A stretch of DNA of 60,234 nucleotides from an uncultured Bacteroidales bacterium (GCA_937926785.1 CALBBQ010000001.1:1-60234); one strand, 5' to 3'; counted from the first letter of the stretch, positions 49,001 to 60,234 are shown. Notes: generated by a model not told the origin, from the sequence alone. Numbers and translations: made by a program.

Positions 49001-52000
49001 TGTGCTAAAGCCGAAGCCTGAGGAACAACTCTGGGGTAAACCCTAAGTGTTTTTGTAACGGGTTGACTCACGCAGCTCCCGCCAGAATTGGAAGTGGTGA
49101 GCGTAATAGTATAGGTTGAAATGTTATCGGGGTCAGCGTTATCGGCCTGATAGGTGAAAGCATTACCGTTGGTTCGGGTTTCGTTCGGGAATAGCCCGCC
49201 AAAATTCCACTGGTAGCTGGTAGCACCAACTCCGGTAGGAGTAAACGTAACGTCGAATGGGGTACACTCACCGCTCATCTGCATGGTAAACCCATTGGTA
49301 AGTTTTGGCCGAACGGTAACCCCTAGCGTTTTACTGTCGGTACATCCATGAATATTCGAGGCTGTCAACCGAACGGTTAAAGGTAGATCATTCTGGGTGT
49401 CGTTATTTCGGAACAGATGGGTTACCGTTGCTAAATTCGATGTTAACCCATCGCCAAAGTCCCAAGTGAGGAAATCGGGCTGGTTGGTAGTGCCGTTTAC
49501 CACACTGGTACTGCTAAAGGTTATTGTACTCGAGTCGCAAATCTGCTGTGCAGTATTTGGTGTAAAGTTTGCTGTAACTCCAGGGTAAACCCTAACCGGA
49601 ATGCTCGATACATCGGGGCAGTTACCTACATTTCGCACCCTAAGAGTAACATTGTAAAGCTTCTCGGCACCTGTCAGGTTATCCTGGGTTCGGGGAATTG
49701 ATAAAGGTGCTGTGGCTGAAGTGTAAGTTTGATCGTAGGTTCCATCGCCATCAAAATCAAACTCATAAGAAGCAATACCCGGATGCTTGGTGAGGTTGAT
49801 GTTGTAGCTGTGCGGAGCGCAACCAGCAAGGTTGTCAATGCTGAATTCCGATTTTACGTAAGGGTAAAGTGTTAGCTGTTTGGTAACCGGCTGCGACTGG
49901 CATCCATGCTCCGATGTGGCAGTAAGGGTAACATCAAACGTTAAGTTTCCTCCCGTAACATTGGTAAATAGGTGGGTAGGATCCTTTTCCATTGAGGTAG
50001 AGCCATCGCCAAAGTTCCAGCTATACGAGGCATTGTTCAGTATCCCCCCACCGGTATAAGCACTCTGATTGCTTAAAGTTACAGTTTGAGGATTACATAA
50101 CGGGCTTGTTGGTAAATTAAAATTAGCGGTTACTTCAGGGTAAACAGGAATTGGTATGGGCAACACTTTTGAACGGCTGCACCCGGCCAGATTTGTAACG
50201 GTTAACCTGGGCTGGAAATTCCTTACATTTCCTGTCTGGTTTACCTCCTGACGGGTAAACACGCTTTGCTGTGAGGCCTGCGTGTAGGTATTATCGGTTG
50301 TTCCATTGTTATCCCAATCCCAAAGGAATTCATTAATACCACCGTACTTCTGAACAGTTAGAGTTAAATCTACAGGCGAGCAATTCGTACTTGGTACAAC
50401 CGAAAAATCGGCATCTATAAAGGGCTGAACTGTAACAGGGTATGGATTTGAGAGATACTGACACCCCTTATCGGTTAATGCCCTAAACCGGATAGTGTAA
50501 TTGTGTGCAAAGGCATCGTAGTTCTGAATACTATAAGAAGTGCTTTGCTGAGTTGATATCACATTTGTATTAGCTCCCTCTGTGAGTAACCATTCAAACG
50601 TATTACCATTTACTACATTGCTGGCATTCAAGTTTACGGTAAGTGGTGAGCAGCTAATATCGCCTTGGGCATTCACTGCAACATCGGCTGTTGGGGTGGG
50701 ATTCACAGTGATAGGCTGGGTGAAGACATGGGTACATCCTCCTGCATTTTGAACTTTTATACTAACCGGGGTTGTTGAAGTACGGCTAAAGGTCCAGTTA
50801 CTGGGGTCGCTACTTTCGTACACCCCATCGCCATCCTTGTCCCAGTACGTATTGGTAATACCACCGACACTATTATTGACAATAGGCACCGACTCGCCTG
50901 AGCATATCTCAACCTTATCAACCGCAAAACTTGCCCTGATGTAGGGTTGAATTGTAACGGGAACCGACTTGCTTACTGAGCAGTAGTTGTACTTGTCGGT
51001 TATGGTTAGCTGGGCATTCAGGTTTTTGGGAGTAGGATCGTAGTTGTAGTAAGTATGAGAGGGATCGGGTGCTGCTGAGGTAGCCCCATCGCCAAAGTCC
51101 CATCGGAATGTAGCAGTTCCGCTGTTACCGGTGGGGTTTGCACGAAAATTGACAGTAAGCGGATGACAGTTTTCAGGGCTGGATTTTGACAGGATTACCG
51201 GATTTATGTTGATTTGCGGGTAAACCAACACATCCTTGGTGAAGGTTTTCTGGCAAATGCCGGTAGCATCCACCACAAGTTGCGATATGGTGTAGCGGAG
51301 TGTGTCGGTACCCGTGTTTGTAAAGGTTGCCGGGAATGTAGGGTTATTATTTAACCCTTCGCCCGGGTCATCAAAGTCTCCATCATTATTAAAATCCCAC
51401 CAGTTTTGAGCTGCACCCACTGAGTTGTTGATAATTGTAGGCACAAATGGTGAGCATCCGGCAAACTGGTCGGTGGTGAATCGGGGTAAAACCGGATCGG
51501 ATACCATGAACACCACCTGACGGGTTTCCGAGAGCCCGCAAGCACCGCTAACGGTTACATTATAGGTTAGCGATTGTGTAATATTGGTAGCAACGGGTGT
51601 TGGACTTGAGGGGTCATCCAGAAAATCGTGGGGTGTCCACTGGTATCGGGTACCACCGCTGGCATAGAGCTGCCGTGAGTCGCCCCAGCATATCTTGTTG
51701 CCACCAGCCTCGTTAACTACAACGAAAGCGGTAGGGTTAAAGGTGTTAAAATCGGAAAAGTACCCATAAAAGGCATCGGCATTAGCATTCCCATTTAAAA
51801 TACCCAGGTGGAATACATCTTTGGAGTTTTCCAGCAGGTAAGCCTCATCGACACCGGCCTGAATATTGTCGGCTTTAAACCTTGCGTACCTCCACTCGTT
51901 ATAGGGGGCGGTGGTACCCACATCCTGGTAGCTGGCCGGGTTGTTGAGACCAGGTACAATGGCAGTTACATCGTTCCCATTCTTATCGTAGAGTTTAAAG

Positions 52001-53322
52001 CCATCCTCTGCCCCCTTACGAACCAGAATGTTCATGTAAAAATCATAGTACTTAACCCCATAACCATTGTCATAATTGGCTTTGGTTCGATTAAAGCCGA
52101 CCCTTGACGAGCCGGTGCAAGTGGTTATAGTTGGAATTATAGCCCCAGCAACCTGAGTAGTAGCTCCATTGCCGAAACCAGACAGGTGGTAAACGTAAAC
52201 CGGCTTATCAGCTTCAATTGTGGTTATTAGATTACCCGAAGGAATCTGAACAGGATATACCCCTCTCTCATTAATGGTAGTAACGCTAACACCGTTCACC
52301 TTAATGTTAGTTCCATTCTGTGTAGCCACAACGTAAACATGTTCCTGATCGTTGGCCAGAACTCCGCGAACAACTGCATAATGGTAACCAATATGATCGA
52401 TGGGAACAAGCTGATCGCCTACAAAGTCCACACCACCGACAGGGTTAACCATATCGTGTCTGGTATTAATGGCAATAGAGCCGCCACTCACCACCTCAAC
52501 CTTGGTTCCTGCAAGTGTGTTATCAGGGTCAGTTTTATAGTTAACCTCACTATCGTTTTTATATGGCGCAACTATTGCCGTTTCGCCCCTGTTCAGCCAG
52601 ATGGTGAAAGGAGTATTGGCCGGTTTTGAGCCTGCCGGATAGACAAACACATCGCGGGTTGGATTTATCCTGATTTCAGTATTATCCTCGGTGGCTACAA
52701 TTTCAAATGAACTATACGGTCTATAGATAAAGTTAGAATTATTTGCAGTGTATTGGATGATTTTGTAGGTTGTTTCAAAAGGGATGTAAAAAGTCTTTCC
52801 TAATGCATTCTTTCCCTTAAGAGCCAACAGCTCCATGTTGTAAATAGCACTGATCTCGTAGTAGATAGTTACCGGTGCAGTAGCCTCAATGTGTAAACCC
52901 TTATTATTCCTATTGATGTATGGTTTTGGGGCTGCAGGGTTTGACGTAGTCCAACGCAAACGGTTCTCAATTGATGTTAGCGGTGTGGTTTTATCATCAC
53001 CTATAAGGTTTAGGGCAGCTAAATCGATGGTTTGGGTCTTATTGGCAGGAATGGTAAAAACAAGCGGATTCCCTCCGTTAAAATTTGCCGGGTTAGCCGG
53101 CATGGTAATGGTAACCGTGCTGGGCAGAGTACCGGTAGTAATTCTAAGATAAACCGGATATCCCTTGTTTCCGGGGCTTGACTCGTTTCCACCCCAATGG
53201 TACCTGTTTATTTCGGGAACGCTAAACCAGAACTCCGTATCGGTTTGTGCCTTAACCCCATTTATGCCTGAAAAAAATGCTGAGCATGCTGCCATCAGCA
53301 TTAAAACCCTTAAAACCTTCAT
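46075..53322 (-). CDS. Giant IgGFc-binding/PKD-repeat protein with T9SS type B C-terminal domain
   Basis: The 2415-residue protein has a signal peptide (MKVLRVLMLMAACSAFFSG..., cut before QTDTEFWF), an IgGFc-binding-like domain of about 570 residues and some 19 tandem PKD-like repeats of 80-100 residues (GCxPxxVxF ... WxFGDG ... YPxV). The last ~95 residues (FPDAFKPNPSG..., YKLMIFTRWGEQVF, KIGWDGYINGRLAEQGVYVWRA) are a gliding-motility-associated/type B T9SS sorting domain. Several repeats carry degenerate DxDxDG-like loops (DKDGDG, DWDNNG, DFDGDG) that may bind calcium. The PorP/SprF partner is directly downstream. It is a paralog of the gene at the left edge; the expected role is adhesion or surface movement, as for SprB. 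Confidence 0.94.
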   Translation of the reverse strand: MKVLRVLMLMAACSAFFSGINGVKAQTDTEFWFSVPEINRYHWGGNESSPGNKGYPVYLRITTGTLPSTVTITMPANPANFNGGNPLVFTIPANKTQTIDLAALNLIGDDKTTPLTSIENRLRWTTSNPAAPKPYINRNNKGLHIEATAPVTIYYEISAIYNMELLALKGKNALGKTFYIPFETTYKIIQYTANNSNFIYRPYSSFEIVATEDNTEIRINPTRDVFVYPAGSKPANTPFTIWLNRGETAIVAPYKNDSEVNYKTDPDNTLAGTKVEVVSGGSIAINTRHDMVNPVGGVDFVGDQLVPIDHIGYHYAVVRGVLANDQEHVYVVATQNGTNIKVNGVSVTTINERGVYPVQIPSGNLITTIEADKPVYVYHLSGFGNGATTQVAGAIIPTITTCTGSSRVGFNRTKANYDNGYGVKYYDFYMNILVRKGAEDGFKLYDKNGNDVTAIVPGLNNPASYQDVGTTAPYNEWRYARFKADNIQAGVDEAYLLENSKDVFHLGILNGNANADAFYGYFSDFNTFNPTAFVVVNEAGGNKICWGDSRQLYASGGTRYQWTPHDFLDDPSSPTPVATNITQSLTYNVTVSGACGLSETRQVVFMVSDPVLPRFTTDQFAGCSPFVPTIINNSVGAAQNWWDFNNDGDFDDPGEGLNNNPTFPATFTNTGTDTLRYTISQLVVDATGICQKTFTKDVLVYPQININPVILSKSSPENCHPLTVNFRANPTGNSGTATFRWDFGDGATSAAPDPSHTYYNYDPTPKNLNAQLTITDKYNYCSVSKSVPVTIQPYIRASFAVDKVEICSGESVPIVNNSVGGITNTYWDKDGDGVYESSDPSNWTFSRTSTTPVSIKVQNAGGCTHVFTQPITVNPTPTADVAVNAQGDISCSPLTVNLNASNVVNGNTFEWLLTEGANTNVISTQQSTSYSIQNYDAFAHNYTIRFRALTDKGCQYLSNPYPVTVQPFIDADFSVVPSTNCSPVDLTLTVQKYGGINEFLWDWDNNGTTDNTYTQASQQSVFTRQEVNQTGNVRNFQPRLTVTNLAGCSRSKVLPIPIPVYPEVTANFNLPTSPLCNPQTVTLSNQSAYTGGGILNNASYSWNFGDGSTSMEKDPTHLFTNVTGGNLTFDVTLTATSEHGCQSQPVTKQLTLYPYVKSEFSIDNLAGCAPHSYNINLTKHPGIASYEFDFDGDGTYDQTYTSATAPLSIPRTQDNLTGAEKLYNVTLRVRNVGNCPDVSSIPVRVYPGVTANFTPNTAQQICDSSTITFSSTSVVNGTTNQPDFLTWDFGDGLTSNLATVTHLFRNNDTQNDLPLTVRLTASNIHGCTDSKTLGVTVRPKLTNGFTMQMSGECTPFDVTFTPTGVGATSYQWNFGGLFPNETRTNGNAFTYQADNADPDNISTYTITLTTSNSGGSCVSQPVTKTLRVYPRVVPQASALAQFACPGTPITFTNTSSGGDLLYYWEFKDAQSYATTTHDDITHDFDNRDATDKVFNVSLTATNANGCSKSVSVPVTIHPRVEANFTMAYDSICVPFNVRFTNTSLNGTNFNWDYGYSLSGVPQQQTTTRPVLQHIYQFNNDQPNTIIKPTITLTATQSHANSGLTCSSVIQKQFVDVYPKVVPSFSVSADRGCTPLKVDFTNGSTGLGAYTWNFGNGVQSSDVDPKGITFTNVKKDALATYNVWLKAVNDIGCRDSISRTITVNPKVEAAFTWDKTDGCSPVAVGLTNASTSPLYTYSWNFGDGQTSHAEQPINHVYTNGTLLVNNPVITLTTAYKDDPLCTDVKTLPLKIYPRVYPNFDAVLQGCTPHLVQFTNQTQAYSSNNQYVWRFGNGAFGYSQNPQHEYKNIFTDRDTIFTVNLTATSEHGCVDSVRKDITVFPRPYAAMELMGNYVSCPPFDVEIKNNTLGANLTFTYTFGDGTSTQTTSTANVTHQFDNSEANPKSYQIWLKANTLHSCADSVSQTIQVFPRVTADYQASPGYASCSPFEVQFTNLSTNARLFTWDFNDGFYSSSTNPSQTFLNDTESDKVYNVRLTARSEFDCVDDTVKQITIWATPRALIGVEPPLKEFPDNTFTIINQSSPAADSWNYQWYFDDNTFSNAKEPGSHTYTRWGHKEKGFTYDVSLVINSPHCKDSTSKVVYLMPPKPVAGFTQNQANGCAPHEVHFVNNSLYGDEYEWDFDDGTPPVKEFQPIHVFQNPGYYRVKLRVAGEGGENFSYGIFHVYPTPNADFVAYPSRVMLPDATVRLQNLTTDCDSCSYDWDMGDGTIYYNKKDPNHTYKQMGEFRISLWAERKYPDAICRDSISKYPAVWVEGIGYVKFPDAFKPNPSGPNGGAYDDHDMKNEVFHPIHYGVVEYKLMIFTRWGEQVFTSKDVKIGWDGYINGRLAEQGVYVWRAIGTFTNGKVFDQRGTVTLLR

Positions 53323-53346
53323 CTTTAAAATCTGTTAAAAACGACT

Positions 53347-53354
53347 CAAAATTA
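53347..53354 (-). promoter_or_regulatory. Predicted -7 box of the right PKD giant gene
   Basis: Minus strand TAATTTTG, 24 nt before the ATG at 53322. The spacing is nearly the same as for the left paralog (2804-2811). Confidence 0.45.
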
Positions 53355-53526
53355 TGTATTTACCAATTTCCAATCAATACTTATCCAATTTGAGAAAATG
53401 AGCAACTCCTAAAAATCAGGCAGAACGTAACACTTGAAATTAAAACGGCAAACAAAACATGTTGCATAACATATTTTTTGATGAAACCTTTTAAAGCATG
53501 CTCTTTACTCAGAGCTAAAAAATTTG

Positions 53527-53534
53527 AATTTTTG
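53527..53534 (+). promoter_or_regulatory. Weak candidate -7 box of the right T9SS type A giant
   Basis: AATTTTTG has one mismatch to TAnnTTTG and lies 34 nt before the start codon at 53569. Confidence 0.25.
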
Positions 53535-53568
53535 CATGTTAATTCGCTATGCCAAAAATTAACCGATC

Positions 53569-56500
53569 ATGAATCGTTTACTCACAATTTTTCTATTTGC
53601 TTGCATTTCGCTGGTAACGAATGCACAAACCAAATATCTTAGCGAGGGATTTGAAGGAGGTGTTAAACCAAGCGGATGGAGCGAGGAAAACGTATCGGGT
53701 AACCGAAGCTGGCGTTACCAGGATGGAGGCTACGCCTCGTCGAGTGCACCAACCTACCGGCATCCGGCTCACGCTCATACCGGAAGCTATAACGCTCTGT
53801 TTCAGATTGAGCAGGTAGGCCCCACTACAAAGCTCATCACACCCGAAATAAACCTACAAGCCTCAACCAAACCTGTTCTGGAGTTCTGGCATGCCCAGGA
53901 ATCGTGGGGAACAAACGATAAGTTAAAAATTTACTACCGCATTAGCCCTGCATCGCCCTGGGTTCCCCTGATTGAATATGCTAATGCCACAGTTGGTTGG
54001 GTTAAACGCGAAATAATACTACCGGAGGATGCCAAATCGGCCAAATGCCAAATTGGGTTTGAAGGAATGTCGAACTGGGGATGGGGTGTTTGCCTCGATG
54101 ACGTGGAAGTGGTAGAACGTGGCAATGTGCCTCGAGTTGTATACAGCATGGATGCTATTCAGAGGAAAGAGCTTATCCCTTCGGGAACAAAATCGAATCC
54201 TGTGATTGCGCTACTTATTTTTGTAAAAGGAACAACGGGTTCGCTAACCCTTAGTCAGATTACAGCCACATACACAGGTACCAACGTTAATGATGTGAGC
54301 AACTGCCAGCTGTACTATTCAACCGATACGCTAAATGTTACCCAACAACCCATAACAAGCACTGTTAGCATAAACGGGAATAATATCACTTTCACTAACT
54401 TCTCAAAGGAACTTCAAACCGGCGAAAACTTCATCTGGATTACTGCAGGGATCAAATCAGAAGCATCACATGGAAACACTGTTGACTTTGCCATAAACCC
54501 TAACATGGTTAACATTAGTGGCGGCACCTATCCATCCACCGGACTAAATCCCATAGGTGCCTGTACCGTGGTTGAATCGCTACTCACCGAAGACTTTGAA
54601 AACGGAGGTTCAAACTGGCAGCTGACAGGTAGCTGGGCAGTTGGTAGCCCTACCGGTGCCGGCATAAACGATCCTACTTTTGCATACGAAGGGGCTTCGG
54701 TTCTTGCCACCAACTTGAACGGAAACTATCCGGCAGCTATCAGTTCATCCGCACCTCATGAAGCCGTTATCGGGCCTGTGAACGCCAAATACTTTCAATC
54801 CCTTAAAATTCAGTACAAACGTTGGCTCAACATGGATTACTTTGACAGAACCCGAGTGTATGTAAGCAACAATAACCAATCCAGCTGGAACCCGGTATGG
54901 TATAACAACAATATCATCCTCGATGGAAACTGGAAATCTACTACACATGACATATCCAGTTTAGCAACCCGAAAAGATCAGGTGTGGATTAAGGTGAGCA
55001 TTGACAGTTCCGATAACCAAACCGAATACGGCGGCTGGAATATCGATAACTTTGCCATCACAGGCGATTATATAGCCACCGATGTTGGCGTAAACGCGTT
55101 GATTACTCCAAACCCCTTCTGCGGTCTTACATCGCAGGAGGAGGTAAAGGTAAAAGTTCGCAACTATGGTGGGAACACCATAAACGCTCCCTTTGAGGTA
55201 GGATACTCGCTCGATGGCGGTAACACTTTCATCCGCGAAACATTTAATCCAACCATTGCACCCGAAAGTGAAGCCATAATCACTTTCAACCAAAAAGCGG
55301 ATTTAAGTTCACCCGGACTTAAAAATCTGGTTGTAAAAACATTTTGCCCTAATGACGAAGATAATAGCAACGATACCTACTCGCAAGACTTCTTTGTTTA
55401 CCCTACTGTTAGCACCCCCTACAGCACATCATTTGAGAGTTCAACCGATTACTGGTATAACCATGGTTTAAACCGCACCATGGTATGGGGCGCTCCTCAG
55501 GGCAATGTTCTTAACAGGGCATACAAAGGTCAAAACGCCTGGGTAACTAACTTGAAGTACTCACACAACAGCAACGAAACTTCGTACCTTGAGAGCCCCT
55601 GCTTTAACATCAGCAACCTAAGCTACCCCGTATTCAGCTTTTACTACATGATGGATATTGAAGAAGGTGTTGACGGGATGAACCTTGAGTACAGCACCGA
55701 CGGGGGCAGAAATTGGCAACTGTTGACCGCCCACTCAGGCTACTCGGTAAACTGGTACGATACGCCCGCCGTAACAGCACTCACTGCGGCCGGTTGGAGT
55801 AAAAAAACTACGGCATTCGTTAAAGCAGCCACACTCCTGCCCTCCGATGTTATCGCTGCAGGAAAAGTAAAGTTTCGGTTTGTATTCAAATCGAACCAAA
55901 CTAACAACTTTGAGGGGGTTGCTATCGATATGGTTGAAATCTATGAGCTACCCTACGACATTGCAATAACCAACAAGGTTGCACCCAACGATGCCTGCGA
56001 GATTGGCAACTCTCCCCTATCGTTCACAGTTAAAAACGTTGGTTATAAACCCCTGCCTACTGGCTTAAAAATACCTATCAAAATCAAGGTAGATGTGAGT
56101 CAGTATTCCGATACGCTTACCCTCCCCTTATCAGTCCCACAAAACGGAACTGTAAACTTCACCACATCATTCAGCCATAAATTTGATAAGGCTGCCGTTT
56201 ACAACCTCATTGTCTATTCCACAACAGCCCCTGAGTTAGATAGGGCCAACGACACCCTCAAAACCACCATTGAGGTTTATGGTATGCCCGGTTATACCTT
56301 GGGCCCCGATATCGGAACGCTTAAGGTTGATACTGTTACGCTTGATGCCGGAAGCGGCTATAGCACCTACCAGTGGAAAACCAGAATACCAGCCACTGCC
56401 CCCACCTGGACTTCGGGAAAGACAACACAGAGCTACTCGGCCGGCGAGGTAAATTTCGGCTTGTATGCAGTTGAAGTCACAAACAGTAGGGGTTGCTTGG

Positions 56501-59500
56501 CACGCGATACCATTGAGGTCATTCAATCCGACAAGAACGTTGGTGTGATTAGTATCGACAACATTACTAGCGAATGCTTTCACAGCGATCCCATACATCC
56601 TACGGTTACCATCAAGCATTTCGGCAACACACCTTTTAATGGCACACAGAGCTTTGCCATAGGCGTAAGCGTTAATGGAACCGAAGTGCTTTCCGAGATG
56701 TTCACCCCCCAGAATGGATGGACAACCGATGATACCTACCAGTTCACCTTTAGCGGCGATATCAATTTAAGCAGTAAAGGTAACTACCTCATCAAAGCCT
56801 ACACCAAATTCCAGGACGACATTGACAAGAGCAACGACTCAACCAGCATCGGCATAGCAACCTACGGAATACCGCAGGTAACCTTCAACCTGGCCGATAC
56901 GCTTTCCACCACAAATGTTGATACTGTTGTATTAAAGGTTGATGCGGGGTATAACACCTACTCCTGGGAGCGTAAATTTGCCGGCACCACTACCTGGGAA
57001 ACATTAAGCAATACCGATGAAGAGCTGAAACTTATGGGGTTAACCTATAACACACGCTCAGCGCATTACCGGGTTACGGTGACCGATAACTTTGGTTGCG
57101 GAACCGGTAGCACCAACATTTTTATAAACACAATGGATTTGGGCATCTACAGTATTGAAAGCCCGGTGGCCACCACCTGTTTTACACCCAACGGTTTTAA
57201 AGTTAAAGCCCAGGTGCAAAACTACGGACAAGATGTTTACCCCGCAGGTACAAGTATTAAGGCCACAGTTACCACCGAACTGGGTCAACAACTCCAAACC
57301 TTTACCCTGCCCAGCGCTCTCACTCCTGGCGACCGAATTACCATAGAAATGAACGATTACCTGAAACTCCCAGCCGGTGAGCATTCGCTGGTTGTATCAA
57401 CCGCTGTGGATGGTGACCTGAACCCCAATAATGACTCGAAAAGTATTACCTTTACCGTTACCCCAGCACCATCGGTATCAATTACACCCGACACGCTCCG
57501 CCAATACTTTACTCCAAACACCACGTACACCATAACCCCAACATACTCCGCCGATTGCACCACCTACAACTGGCAGGATAACAGTGCCGAACCCAACTAT
57601 ACCATTTCAGGCTATCCCGCATACCCAAAGTATCATGTTACCGCAACAAATAGCTTTGGCTGCTCAGCAAGCGATACCATGGTGGTTATTGCCTCGGATA
57701 TCAATCTGCTGCAGATACTCTCACCCAAAAATGCATGTAACCTGAATGGTGATTACAACATTACCTTCCGCATTCAGAACTTAGGTCCCGATATGCCCGC
57801 AGGCAGTAAGCTGCAAGCTAAGGCTTGGATAAATGGCAATCTTCTTGCAACTGAAACCATCACGCTTAGCGCAACACTAAAATCGCAAAACGTACTCGAT
57901 ATCACCCTGAGTGCCCATGCTTTCATCAACCAGCAGGCCGAAATCAAAGTCTATGTTCAATCACTCGACATTGATGAAATCAACTACAGCAATAACCAGC
58001 TGATAAAGTTCGTATCATCAACCGGATACCCCAGCATTAGCCTTGGTCCGGACAGAGAAGTACACGCCTTTACCGACACCATCAAAGCAGGAGGTGGCTT
58101 TGACAAGTACCTATGGACAACCGGTAGCAGCGACTCAACCATTGTTGTAACGGCCACCGGTACCTATGGCGTAACCGTTACCGACTACTACGGATGCACA
58201 GCCTACGACGAAGTTCATGTTACCTTTATACTTGACGATATCGAAGCCATTGCCCTGATTAAACCCACGTCGGGTTGTAACATGTCAAACACCGAACAGG
58301 TTCAGGTTGAAATCCGAAACAATGGCAGCACCGTTATACCTTCAGGAACTCCAATCACCATTGGTTTCCATCAAAACGAACAGGTAAAGACCGAAACCTA
58401 CACGCTTGACCAATCCCTTCAACCTGCTCAAACCAGATATGTAACATTGAGCAACACCATGGATTTTAGCATTAGGAAGAAACACACTGTAAAGGTATGG
58501 ATAAAGATGCCCGGTGATATGGTTCCGGCTAACGATACCCTAACAAAGGAGATTACTGCATACCCCGATATACTTATCGATTTAGGCGATGACGTGGAGC
58601 TTTGCCAGGGTAGTTCAGCTACACTGGATGCGGGATACTACCCCGGAGCAATATACCAATGGAACACTGGGGCTTCAAGCCGAACCATCAACGTTACCCA
58701 AACGGGAACCTATACTGTTACCGTTACCGATGCCAACGGATGCTCCAGCACCGACAGCAAAACCGTTACCTTCCTGAACTTGCCCACGGTAACGCTCAGT
58801 AACTTCGATCCGGTTTGCTCCAGCCAATCCGAGCTGACACTGACCGGAGGTAACCCAACCGGTGGAACATGGACGGGCCCAACAGTGGTTGGAAACATAT
58901 TCAAACCATCTGAGGCCGGAGCCGGAATCCACTCCATTACATATACCTACACCGACAGCCACGGATGCAGCGCAAGCGCTACAAAGCCCATTACTGTTAG
59001 CCCTTCGCCAACGGTTAACCTTGGCCCCGACCGAACAGTTACCGCACCTGTAACCCTTGACCCCGGTGAGTTTGTATCGTACCTTTGGAACGACGGTTCT
59101 ACCAACAGGTTCTATACTGTGAGCGCCACCGGAACATACTCGGTCACCGTTACCGATGCTAACGGATGCCAGGGGTATGATGAGGTTTACATAATATACA
59201 ACGAGATTTTCGATGTTCAGGTAACCAGCCTGCTAAGCCCGACAAATCACTGCTTCGATGGAAAAGCCGACGAGGTTAAGGTTACCCTCACCAACAAGGG
59301 AGGAAAAACCATTAACACCAACGAAACGATTGCCCTAACGCTCAGCACAGGTGCGCAAAACATCACCGAAAACGTTACATTTGACACCCCTTTTACAACC
59401 AACAATACCAGGGATTACACTTTTACCCAACAACTACCGCTGCAAAAAGGAACTCATACCATCAACTTCGTAGCCCGATTGAACGGTGTTGCAGGGACTG

Positions 59501-60024
59501 CAAAGCAGTTTAATGTTGAAATTTATAACCTTCCAACAGTTGATATCGGTGAAGGGAAGGATACGCTAAGAAAATCACTTCCCTATGAATTGACTTCAGG
59601 AATAGGAGGTGTAAGCTACCTATGGAGCACAGGGGCCACCAGCCCTTCCATAACTGTTCCCGCAGGAGCCTGGGGTAAGTACTGGCTTAGGGTAACCGAC
59701 TCACACGGCTGCGTTGCCTCGGACACCGTTGTAATCTGGTGGCCGGTGGCAGTGGGCACCATTCCCGATGTTTATACCAGAATATTGGCATTCCCCAATC
59801 CTACCCGGGATAAGTTCACTCTTCAAATTGAGACACCCGAGCCAACCACCAATAGTATTGAGGTTATATCACCCCTTGGACAGCTCATCAAGCAGGCCCA
59901 AACAGGCTTTGACCATTTTACTAATGTGGAAGTGAACGTTTACGATTGGCCAAGCGGTATTTACATTATCCGGATAACCAATAAAATGGGAAGCAAAACC
60001 CTAAAGGTTGCCATAACCCATTAG
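53569..60024 (+). CDS. Giant secreted multidomain protein with T9SS type A sorting domain (paralog)
   Basis: The 2151-residue protein starts with a signal peptide ([20 protein letters not shown]). MAM-like jelly rolls lie near 20-185 ([18 protein letters not shown]), 334-505 and 618-800. Seven CARDB-like modules ([42 protein letters not shown] and so on) alternate with PKD/Ig-like modules ([28 protein letters not shown]). The last ~75 residues ([14 protein letters not shown]...[15 protein letters not shown]) are the type A sorting domain. It matches the protein at 3012 in order and in parts almost word for word ([19 protein letters not shown] region), but lacks that protein's inserted module. 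It is probably a surface adhesin of unknown ligand. Confidence 0.92.
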   Translation: MNRLLTIFLFACISLVTNAQTKYLSEGFEGGVKPSGWSEENVSGNRSWRYQDGGYASSSAPTYRHPAHAHTGSYNALFQIEQVGPTTKLITPEINLQASTKPVLEFWHAQESWGTNDKLKIYYRISPASPWVPLIEYANATVGWVKREIILPEDAKSAKCQIGFEGMSNWGWGVCLDDVEVVERGNVPRVVYSMDAIQRKELIPSGTKSNPVIALLIFVKGTTGSLTLSQITATYTGTNVNDVSNCQLYYSTDTLNVTQQPITSTVSINGNNITFTNFSKELQTGENFIWITAGIKSEASHGNTVDFAINPNMVNISGGTYPSTGLNPIGACTVVESLLTEDFENGGSNWQLTGSWAVGSPTGAGINDPTFAYEGASVLATNLNGNYPAAISSSAPHEAVIGPVNAKYFQSLKIQYKRWLNMDYFDRTRVYVSNNNQSSWNPVWYNNNIILDGNWKSTTHDISSLATRKDQVWIKVSIDSSDNQTEYGGWNIDNFAITGDYIATDVGVNALITPNPFCGLTSQEEVKVKVRNYGGNTINAPFEVGYSLDGGNTFIRETFNPTIAPESEAIITFNQKADLSSPGLKNLVVKTFCPNDEDNSNDTYSQDFFVYPTVSTPYSTSFESSTDYWYNHGLNRTMVWGAPQGNVLNRAYKGQNAWVTNLKYSHNSNETSYLESPCFNISNLSYPVFSFYYMMDIEEGVDGMNLEYSTDGGRNWQLLTAHSGYSVNWYDTPAVTALTAAGWSKKTTAFVKAATLLPSDVIAAGKVKFRFVFKSNQTNNFEGVAIDMVEIYELPYDIAITNKVAPNDACEIGNSPLSFTVKNVGYKPLPTGLKIPIKIKVDVSQYSDTLTLPLSVPQNGTVNFTTSFSHKFDKAAVYNLIVYSTTAPELDRANDTLKTTIEVYGMPGYTLGPDIGTLKVDTVTLDAGSGYSTYQWKTRIPATAPTWTSGKTTQSYSAGEVNFGLYAVEVTNSRGCLARDTIEVIQSDKNVGVISIDNITSECFHSDPIHPTVTIKHFGNTPFNGTQSFAIGVSVNGTEVLSEMFTPQNGWTTDDTYQFTFSGDINLSSKGNYLIKAYTKFQDDIDKSNDSTSIGIATYGIPQVTFNLADTLSTTNVDTVVLKVDAGYNTYSWERKFAGTTTWETLSNTDEELKLMGLTYNTRSAHYRVTVTDNFGCGTGSTNIFINTMDLGIYSIESPVATTCFTPNGFKVKAQVQNYGQDVYPAGTSIKATVTTELGQQLQTFTLPSALTPGDRITIEMNDYLKLPAGEHSLVVSTAVDGDLNPNNDSKSITFTVTPAPSVSITPDTLRQYFTPNTTYTITPTYSADCTTYNWQDNSAEPNYTISGYPAYPKYHVTATNSFGCSASDTMVVIASDINLLQILSPKNACNLNGDYNITFRIQNLGPDMPAGSKLQAKAWINGNLLATETITLSATLKSQNVLDITLSAHAFINQQAEIKVYVQSLDIDEINYSNNQLIKFVSSTGYPSISLGPDREVHAFTDTIKAGGGFDKYLWTTGSSDSTIVVTATGTYGVTVTDYYGCTAYDEVHVTFILDDIEAIALIKPTSGCNMSNTEQVQVEIRNNGSTVIPSGTPITIGFHQNEQVKTETYTLDQSLQPAQTRYVTLSNTMDFSIRKKHTVKVWIKMPGDMVPANDTLTKEITAYPDILIDLGDDVELCQGSSATLDAGYYPGAIYQWNTGASSRTINVTQTGTYTVTVTDANGCSSTDSKTVTFLNLPTVTLSNFDPVCSSQSELTLTGGNPTGGTWTGPTVVGNIFKPSEAGAGIHSITYTYTDSHGCSASATKPITVSPSPTVNLGPDRTVTAPVTLDPGEFVSYLWNDGSTNRFYTVSATGTYSVTVTDANGCQGYDEVYIIYNEIFDVQVTSLLSPTNHCFDGKADEVKVTLTNKGGKTINTNETIALTLSTGAQNITENVTFDTPFTTNNTRDYTFTQQLPLQKGTHTINFVARLNGVAGTAKQFNVEIYNLPTVDIGEGKDTLRKSLPYELTSGIGGVSYLWSTGATSPSITVPAGAWGKYWLRVTDSHGCVASDTVVIWWPVAVGTIPDVYTRILAFPNPTRDKFTLQIETPEPTTNSIEVISPLGQLIKQAQTGFDHFTNVEVNVYDWPSGIYIIRITNKMGSKTLKVAITH

Positions 60025-60042
60025 TTCCCATGGTGTATTGCA

Positions 60043-60077
60043 AGCAAAAGAGGCGGTGGGTAATCGCCTCTTTTGCT
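60043..60077. terminator. Intrinsic terminator after the right giant gene
   Basis: AGCAAAAGAGGCG (60043-60055) and CGCCTCTTTTGCT (60065-60077) form a perfect 13-bp stem. A/T-rich arms make it usable in both directions. The remaining 157 nt to the window end show no recognisable gene. Confidence 0.85.
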
Positions 60078-60234
60078 ATTCATCTTTTAAACAACTTAGA
60101 TTTTCATTGTAAATGCAACTTTTGGGGACTTTAGTTTAAGGGGTAAAAGAAAAAACTAATTTTTCAAGAACGCGAGAGAAAGAACACTTCCTCCCCTCGT
60201 CGTTCCTGAGGGTTAAGTGGCTATCTTCGCCTCC

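Noticed and set aside
60100..60234. A tRNA or other known RNA gene at the right edge
   Set aside because: No acceptor stem, anticodon loop or TPsiC motif was visible on either strand.

Overview
The window comes from a Bacteroidota genome, most likely an environmental Bacteroidales or Marinilabiliales-like bacterium; I cannot name a genus. The evidence is type IX secretion (T9SS) substrates with type A and type B C-terminal sorting domains, a PorP/SprF protein, a TonB-dependent receptor with an N-terminal carboxypeptidase-regulatory-like domain, and repeated promoter -7 boxes of the form TAnnTTTG.

Layout. 1-2778 (minus) is the start of a giant IgGFc-binding/PKD surface protein that runs off the left edge. 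It is divergent from 3012-10028 (plus), a giant T9SS type A protein. 10431-11068 holds OsmC and DUF1858 redox proteins. 11301-12646 is a regulatory leader followed by asnA (ammonia-dependent asparagine synthetase). 12849-16559 holds two SDR-type proteins and a photolyase/cryptochrome-family protein. 16748-17767 is ilvE. 17993-20869 is an M16 peptidase interrupted by a stop codon. 20960-23605 holds an amidase lipoprotein and a WG-repeat protein. 23684-32401 is a SAM riboswitch followed by metY-metX-hom-metH-metF, a nearly complete methionine pathway from aspartate semialdehyde with the methyl-folate branch. 32462-34795 is a soluble hybrid histidine kinase. 34864-36974 (minus) holds a GNAT and an amidohydrolase. 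37045-39564 holds a beta-helix lipoprotein and a nuclease/phosphatase-fold protein. 39722-44963 (minus) is a TPP riboswitch, a TonB receptor, a PnuC/PnuT transporter and thiamine pyrophosphokinase (thiamine salvage), followed by a FabH-like ketosynthase. 45088-53322 (minus) is a second IgGFc/PKD giant (type B) with PorP/SprF. It is divergent from 53569-60024, a second T9SS type A giant.

The most striking signal is the asnA leader. It has two consecutive short ORFs, each rich in asparagine codons and each followed by its own intrinsic terminator. The first has a full 12-bp antiterminator, so the arrangement reads as a two-stage, asparagine-sensing transcription attenuator. Other notable points are the same divergent pair of giant surface-protein genes at both ends of the window, a domain inserted inside another domain in one giant, a premature TAA exactly at the signal-peptide junction of the M16 peptidase, an SDR without its catalytic Tyr, and a photolyase-family protein without the FeS-cluster cysteines.
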